The notes under the pieces were generated by a model. That model was not told the DNA's origin, made no database searches, and was given only the letters and a program-made list of their open reading frames with translations. From positions 1-8,008 of the forward strand of contig JADGNT010000199.1 in NCBI GenBank assembly GCA_017883345.1: a stretch of 8,008 bases of DNA, given 5' to 3'. The position numbers and the translations under genes were made by a program. The stretch's first letter is position 1, and every line of letters starts with the position of its first letter. Source of the DNA: Candidatus Solibacter sp. Its GTDB lineage: Bacteria; Acidobacteriota; Terriglobia; Bryobacterales; Bryobacteraceae. Shown here one piece after another: positions 5,018 to 8,008 of this stretch.

Positions 5018-5950
5018 TTGCACACCCCAACCTCTGTTCGCCGGTTCGCACGCTACGCGTGGAGCGTCTTAGCGTTCAACATTGCCGTGGTTCTGTGGGG
5101 CGCCTTCGTGCGTGCCACCGGGGCGGGCGCCGGGTGCGGCCAGCACTGGCCGCTGTGCAACGGCGAGATGCTGCCGCGCTCGCCGAGCTTGAATACCATG
5201 ATCGAGTTCACCCACCGGGTGACCAGCGGAATCGATCTGGCGCTGGTGGCGTTGCTGGTCTTCTGGGCTTTCCGGGCGTTTCCGCGACGCCACGCGGTGC
5301 GGCTGGGGGCTACGCTTTCAGCGATCTTTCTGATCAGCGAAGCGCTGCTCGGCGCGTCGCTAGTGCTGCTGGAGCACGTCGCCAGGAACCAGTCGTCGGC
5401 GCGGGCTTACTCGCTATCGGCGCATCTTGTGAATACGCTGACGCTGCTGGCGTGCCTGACGCTGACGGCGTGGTGGACGGCGGCCCAAGCGCCGGTGCGG
5501 GTGGGCGGACGCGCGGCGTGGATGGCCGCATTGAGTCTCGGCACAGTGATGATTCTGGGGATCAGCGGGGCCATCGCCGCGTTGGGCGACACCCTCTTTC
5601 CTTCCCGCTCGCTGGCCGAAGGCCTGGCCCGGGATTTCGACCCGGCGGCCAGCATCTTCGTGCGGCTGCGCCTCCTGCACCCGCTGATTGCGGCACTCGC
5701 CGGAGGGTGGCTGGTGTTCTATGCCGTGGCCACGGCGGGACGGCGGCCGGACCTGCGCCCGCGCGCCTGGATCTTGCTCGGGATGGTTGCCGGGCAGATC
5801 ACGGCCGGGGTCGCCAACCTGCTGCTTAGCGCTCCGGTGTGGATGCAGATAGTCCACCTGCTGCTGGCCGACGCCCTGTGGATCTCGCTGGTACTTTTGT
5901 GCGCGGGGACCCTAGAGCCGGACGGGGTTTTGGCCGATAAGTCCATGTGA
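5018..5950 (+). CDS. ctaA: Heme A synthase (COX15/CtaA family)
   Basis: This 310-residue polytopic membrane protein converts heme O to heme A for cytochrome oxidases. About eight hydrophobic helices are visible. The four conserved heme-ligand histidines are present: His66 (E-F-T-H-R), His136 (S-A-H-L), His221 (L-L-H-P-L) and His280 (I-V-H-L-L). The first outer loop has G-A-G-A-G-C-G-Q-H-W-P-L-C-N-G, with Cys40 and Cys47 seven residues apart like the functional pair in Bacillus CtaA; the second cysteine pair is absent. The start is awkward: an in-frame TGA at 5012-5014 leaves only TTG at 5018. The well-spaced Shine-Dalgarno (AGGGGG at 4999-5004) and the ATG at 5011 are one frame off. The gene is divergent from blaI and overlaps a small downstream gene by 4 bases. 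No oxidase subunit or ctaB is in view. Confidence 0.9.
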   Translation: MHTPTSVRRFARYAWSVLAFNIAVVLWGAFVRATGAGAGCGQHWPLCNGEMLPRSPSLNTMIEFTHRVTSGIDLALVALLVFWAFRAFPRRHAVRLGATLSAIFLISEALLGASLVLLEHVARNQSSARAYSLSAHLVNTLTLLACLTLTAWWTAAQAPVRVGGRAAWMAALSLGTVMILGISGAIAALGDTLFPSRSLAEGLARDFDPAASIFVRLRLLHPLIAALAGGWLVFYAVATAGRRPDLRPRAWILLGMVAGQITAGVANLLLSAPVWMQIVHLLLADALWISLVLLCAGTLEPDGVLADKSM

Positions 5951-6096
5951 CGTGTATTCTCTGGATTCTGTTCGCCGGCGCCGCCCTGGCTCAGACTGCT
6001 TCGACGCCGCCGCAGAGTGTGGACAGGACGGGCGGAATTCCGGATATTAAGGAGACTCAGGACTACGTGGAAGGGATCGTCAAGAAGATGCGGTGA
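5947..6096 (+). CDS. Small predicted secreted protein overlapping ctaA
   Basis: This is a 49-residue frame starting at GTG 5947, whose first four bases (GTGA) include the ctaA stop codon, a classic translational-coupling overlap. With GTG read as Met, residues 1-16 are MTCILWILFAGAALAQ, a hydrophobic signal-peptide-like stretch with an A-L-A cleavage site before Gln16. The mature part is short and polar, with T-P-P-Q-S-V-D-R-T-G-G-I-P and then D-I-K-E-T-Q-D-Y-V-E-G-I-V-K-K-M-R. I do not recognise the family. The signal peptide, the coupling and the clean charged helix-like tail argue that it is a real gene. Its position after ctaA hints at a cytochrome oxidase biogenesis or envelope role, which is only inference. 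There is no paired cysteine motif or heme-binding CxxCH. Confidence 0.6.
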   Translation: MTCILWILFAGAALAQTASTPPQSVDRTGGIPDIKETQDYVEGIVKKMR

Positions 6097-6139
6097 GGGG
6101 CCACGAAGAGCCCTACGAGGTTGCGGGAAAAGCGGATAC

Positions 6140-6212
6140 AGCCACCGATGAACGCCGATCCACACCGACAACACAAATTCTTATCTGTGTTTATCGGTGT
6201 TCATCGGTGGCT
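6140..6212. repeat. Inverted-repeat element between convergent genes (possible mobile repeat or bidirectional terminator)
   Basis: AGCCACCGATGAACGCCGAT (6140-6159) is the reverse complement of 6193-6212 at 19 of 20 positions, and the one difference still allows a G-U pair. Inside the loop, AACACA (6170-6175) pairs with TGTGTT (6186-6191). The gap between the 3' ends of the small secreted gene and the oxidoreductase is otherwise empty. I recall similar CCACCGATGAACAC/GATAAACACAGAT strings scattered in bacterial intergenic regions, but cannot verify that here. The stem could stop transcription from both sides. Confidence 0.55.
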
Positions 6213-6223
6213 AAATATGCCTG

Positions 6224-7504
6224 CTACACGAACTTGTAGACGCCGGGGACGGGCAGCGGTGTCGGCGGGAAGCTGGCCTTGTAGTCGAAATTCTTGGGCA
6301 TCAGATCCTGCTTGGAGTTCATGATCATTTCCCAGGTGACTTTCTGGCCGCTGTAGGCGGCTTCGCGCCCCATAATGGCGGTCAGCGTGCTCTCCGCCAC
6401 GGCCTGGGCTTCGTTGATGTACGGCCCTTTGCCGAGGATGCTGTTCACCATGTCCATGTGTTCCTGCACGTAGGGATCGAAGGGCAGTTTCGCGCCGCGG
6501 AGTTCGCTGGAATCGACGACGCCCTTAGTGCCGACGATGAGCTCGCTGACGTTCTGCGCGCTGCCGTTGTACTGGCGGCAGTAGCTGGACATGTGGGTGC
6601 CGTCCGCATAAACGAAATCGGCCGAGCAGTGGTCGTAGATGTTGCCGTATTCCTCCTCGCGCGGGCGCCAGGCAGCGCCGCCAGAGGCAACGACTTCCAC
6701 GGGATGACCACCCTTGAACCAGTTGCAGGTGTCGATGTTGTGGAGGTGCTGCTCGACGATCTGGTCGCCGCAGATCCACACGAAGGAATACCAGTTGCGC
6801 TGCTGCCATTCCAGGTCGCCCCACTTGGGGTCGCGCTTCTTGTTGGGGAATAACTTGGTGTTGTTGAAATTCAGCACCGGGGTTCCCACCCAGTTGGCGT
6901 TCATGTGGACGATCTCGCCGATGTCGCCGTTCTTGACGCGCTTGTACTTGTCGAGGTACCACGTCTGGGAACGGCGCTGGGCGCCGGATTTGACGGTCAG
7001 CTTGAGTTCCTGGGACTTCTTGGCGGCGGCCATGAAACGGCGCACGCCGGTGGCATCCGTCCCCATGGGTTTTTCGCAAAAGATGTGTTTCTTGGCTTCC
7101 ACGGCGGCTTCAAAGTGCAACGGGCGGTAGCCGGGATTGGCGGCCAGCATGATGATATCGACGTCGCTCGACATCACTTTCTTGTAGGCATCGAAGCCGA
7201 CGAAGCGGTGCTCGGCATCCACCTTGAAGCGGCTGGAGAGCTCCGGCTTCAGGGCCTTGGTCATGCGGATCGAATCCTCCAGGCGGTCTTCGAAAACGTC
7301 CGCCATGGCGACGATCTCGACGTTGTCGCACCCGGTGAGGATATTCTGCATGGCCTGCGTGCCGCGGCCGCCGCAGCCGATCAGGCCGGCTTTCAGCTTC
7401 GCATTACCCTGGCCGCGGACCAACTCGGGTCTGATGATCTGGAAGGCGGTGGCACCGCCGATGCTCGACGCAAGGAAAGACCTGCGTGACGTGGACTCGT
7501 TCAT
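6224..7504 (-). CDS. Gfo/Idh/MocA-family NAD(P)-dependent oxidoreductase with Tat signal
   Basis: This is a 426-residue protein. The N-terminus MNESTSRRSFLASSIGGATA carries the twin-arginine motif (R-R-S-F-L, residues 7-11), so it is probably exported folded with its cofactor. The Rossmann dinucleotide site is G-L-I-G-C-G-G-R-G (40-48). The family E-K-P motif, with the nicotinamide-side lysine, is at 144-146 (F-C-E-K-P-M-G). The C-terminal alpha/beta domain includes Q-H-L-H-N-I-D (252-258), containing the likely catalytic histidine. Such Tat-exported members are abundant in Acidobacteriota, Planctomycetota and Verrucomicrobiota and generally act on sugars or sugar derivatives; the exact substrate cannot be read. 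The ATG at 7504 is well supported by GGAGGT six bases upstream. The gene stands alone, convergent with the small gene after ctaA and divergent from the toxin-antitoxin pair. Confidence 0.9.
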   Translation of the reverse strand: MNESTSRRSFLASSIGGATAFQIIRPELVRGQGNAKLKAGLIGCGGRGTQAMQNILTGCDNVEIVAMADVFEDRLEDSIRMTKALKPELSSRFKVDAEHRFVGFDAYKKVMSSDVDIIMLAANPGYRPLHFEAAVEAKKHIFCEKPMGTDATGVRRFMAAAKKSQELKLTVKSGAQRRSQTWYLDKYKRVKNGDIGEIVHMNANWVGTPVLNFNNTKLFPNKKRDPKWGDLEWQQRNWYSFVWICGDQIVEQHLHNIDTCNWFKGGHPVEVVASGGAAWRPREEEYGNIYDHCSADFVYADGTHMSSYCRQYNGSAQNVSELIVGTKGVVDSSELRGAKLPFDPYVQEHMDMVNSILGKGPYINEAQAVAESTLTAIMGREAAYSGQKVTWEMIMNSKQDLMPKNFDYKASFPPTPLPVPGVYKFV

Positions 7505-7632
7505 TTCATGACCTCCGGACCATCTATTCTATAATGCGGATCGCTGCCATGGATTTGGGCGATTACACACATTAGCCGGACCTGGCGCGCGCGGGCACGA
7601 TTCCGGCGCACACTCCCCGTCCATGGCTTCCC
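7505..7632. other. Intergenic region between divergent genes
   Basis: This stretch holds the Shine-Dalgarno of the oxidoreductase and an AT-rich CTATTCTATAATG patch (7524-7536), which offers a weak -10 in either direction (TATAGA on minus, TATAAT on plus). No matching -35 is seen on either strand at 16-18 base spacing. No open frame or repeat stands out. Confidence 0.4.
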
Positions 7633-7651
7633 TGCACTACAATGAAGTGCA
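7633..7651. promoter_or_regulatory. Dyad over the antitoxin start (candidate autoregulatory operator)
   Basis: TGCACT (7633-7638) and AGTGCA (7646-7651) are perfect inverted repeats 7 bases apart. A TACAAT -10-like hexamer (7638-7643) lies between and partly within them, and the right arm touches the ATG at 7651. Antitoxins of this kind usually repress their own promoter, so this is a natural operator candidate. The -35 is poor. If the -10 is used, the transcript would be almost leaderless. Confidence 0.4.
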
Positions 7652-7932
7652 TGGACACCGAAGTGTACAGTTGGCGCGTATCGCGCGAGCTGAAATCCGA
7701 GTTGGAACGGCAGGCGCGGATCCGCCAGACTTCGCTTGCGGCGGTGCTGAATCTGGCCGCCCGCGACTGGCTGAAACAAAGCGCCGTGACGATTGGGGAA
7801 GACGAAGAGCAGCGACGCCTTCACGAAGCGGCGATGAAATGCGTGGGGACCATCGCGGGCGGCAACCCTCGCCGGGCGGAAACCGCGCGCGAGACGATCC
7901 GCGAGCGTATCAAACTGCGCCATGCGCGGTAA
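7651..7932 (+). CDS. Antitoxin of a type II toxin-antitoxin pair (DNA-binding, ribbon-helix-helix-like)
   Basis: This protein has 93 residues from ATG 7651; an in-frame ATG at 7642 would add three. The later start was preferred because the conserved opening is M-x-x-E-V-Y-S-W-R-V-S. The N-terminus MDTEVYSWRVSRELKSELER, then Q-A-R-I-R-Q-T-S-L-A-A-V-L-N-L-A-A-R-D-W-L, has the beta-strand plus two-helix layout of a ribbon-helix-helix DNA-binding domain. The acidic and basic C-terminal half would wrap the toxin. Its stop overlaps the downstream toxin by 11 bases, the usual arrangement for coupled antitoxin-first modules. There is no good Shine-Dalgarno, only GAAG three bases before the ATG. Its role is to neutralise the PIN toxin and probably to repress the operon through the dyad at its start. 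Confidence 0.8.
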   Translation: MDTEVYSWRVSRELKSELERQARIRQTSLAAVLNLAARDWLKQSAVTIGEDEEQRRLHEAAMKCVGTIAGGNPRRAETARETIRERIKLRHAR

Positions 7933-8008
7933 CGCACTGATCGACACAGGTGCGATCTTGGCGATACTGGACCGGACGGACCGCTGGCACGAGGCCTGTG
8001 TCGATGCA
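7922..8008 (+). CDS. PIN-domain toxin (VapC-like), N-terminal part, cut by window edge
   Basis: The first 29 codons are in the window. The sequence MRGNALIDTGAILAILDRTD followed by R-W-H-E-A-C is the typical start of a PIN-domain ribonuclease. Asp8, in L-I-D-T-G-A, is the first metal-binding acidic residue; the others lie beyond the edge. The ATG at 7922 overlaps the antitoxin stop by 11 bases in another frame, so translation is coupled. PIN toxins of this type cleave RNA (tRNA or rRNA in characterised VapC proteins) when the antitoxin is lost. Completeness cannot be judged from this window. Confidence 0.82.
   Translation, partial: MRGNALIDTGAILAILDRTDRWHEACVDA

Noticed and set aside
4993..5829. 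Frame starting at the well-placed ATG 5011 and overlapping ctaA
   Set aside because: Apart from its first codons the translation is Arg/Gly-rich shadow sequence. The membrane helices and heme-ligand histidines are all in the other frame.
7501..7947. Minus-strand frame across the antitoxin gene
   Set aside because: It overlaps the antitoxin and its promoter on the other strand and shows no family features.
1..8008. CRISPR arrays, tRNA, rRNA or riboswitches
   Set aside because: No spaced direct-repeat array, cloverleaf or conserved RNA motif was seen by eye, apart from the group II intron domains.

Overview
The window is GC-rich, gene-dense bacterial chromosome. The gene set fits an Acidobacteriota-type organism, possibly Bryobacterales/Solibacter-like: an M56 peptidase fused to a TonB C-terminal domain with a BlaI repressor, a Tat-exported Gfo/Idh/MocA oxidoreductase, heme A synthase, and a chloroplast-like group II intron remnant. 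That placement is inference from gene content; no marker gene is present.

Layout, left to right. (1) 1-536, minus: N-terminal part of an M24/creatinase-type peptidase that runs off the left edge. It has a good promoter and a perfect 17-nt palindrome at the predicted transcription start. (2) 701-922, plus: a one-domain HicB-like protein with no HicA partner. (3) 936-2383, minus: a DUF167 gene overlapping the end of a Wzt-type polysaccharide-export ABC ATPase that carries a C-terminal sugar-binding domain. (4) 2384-2851: a scar region, with tandem perfect hairpins (REP-like) and then the 3' end of a group II intron (maturase C-terminus, domains V and VI). The intron is truncated and carries a base change in the domain V catalytic triad. 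(5) 2868-4936, minus: a translationally coupled blaI-M56 pair. Its promoter is near consensus, and a pair of 13-bp direct repeats lies over the -10 and early transcribed region. (6) 5018-6096, plus: heme A synthase (ctaA) with a problematic start, followed by an overlapping 49-codon gene for a small secreted protein. (7) 6140-6212: a 20-bp inverted-repeat element between convergent genes. (8) 6224-7504, minus: a Tat-signal Gfo/Idh/MocA oxidoreductase. (9) 7651-8008, plus: an antitoxin and PIN-domain toxin pair, the toxin cut by the window end, with a dyad over the antitoxin start.

How the genes work together. BlaI probably represses its own operon, and the membrane M56 protease probably relieves that repression by cleaving it. 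CtaA supplies heme A for terminal oxidases. The antitoxin and PIN toxin form a type II toxin-antitoxin module. The ABC ATPase has no permease beside it and its 5' end abuts the repeat/intron scar, so it may have been separated from its original operon. I found no convincing wholly new multi-gene system. The best leads are the blaI operator pair, the degenerate group II intron, the ctaA start anomaly and the small secreted protein coupled to ctaA.
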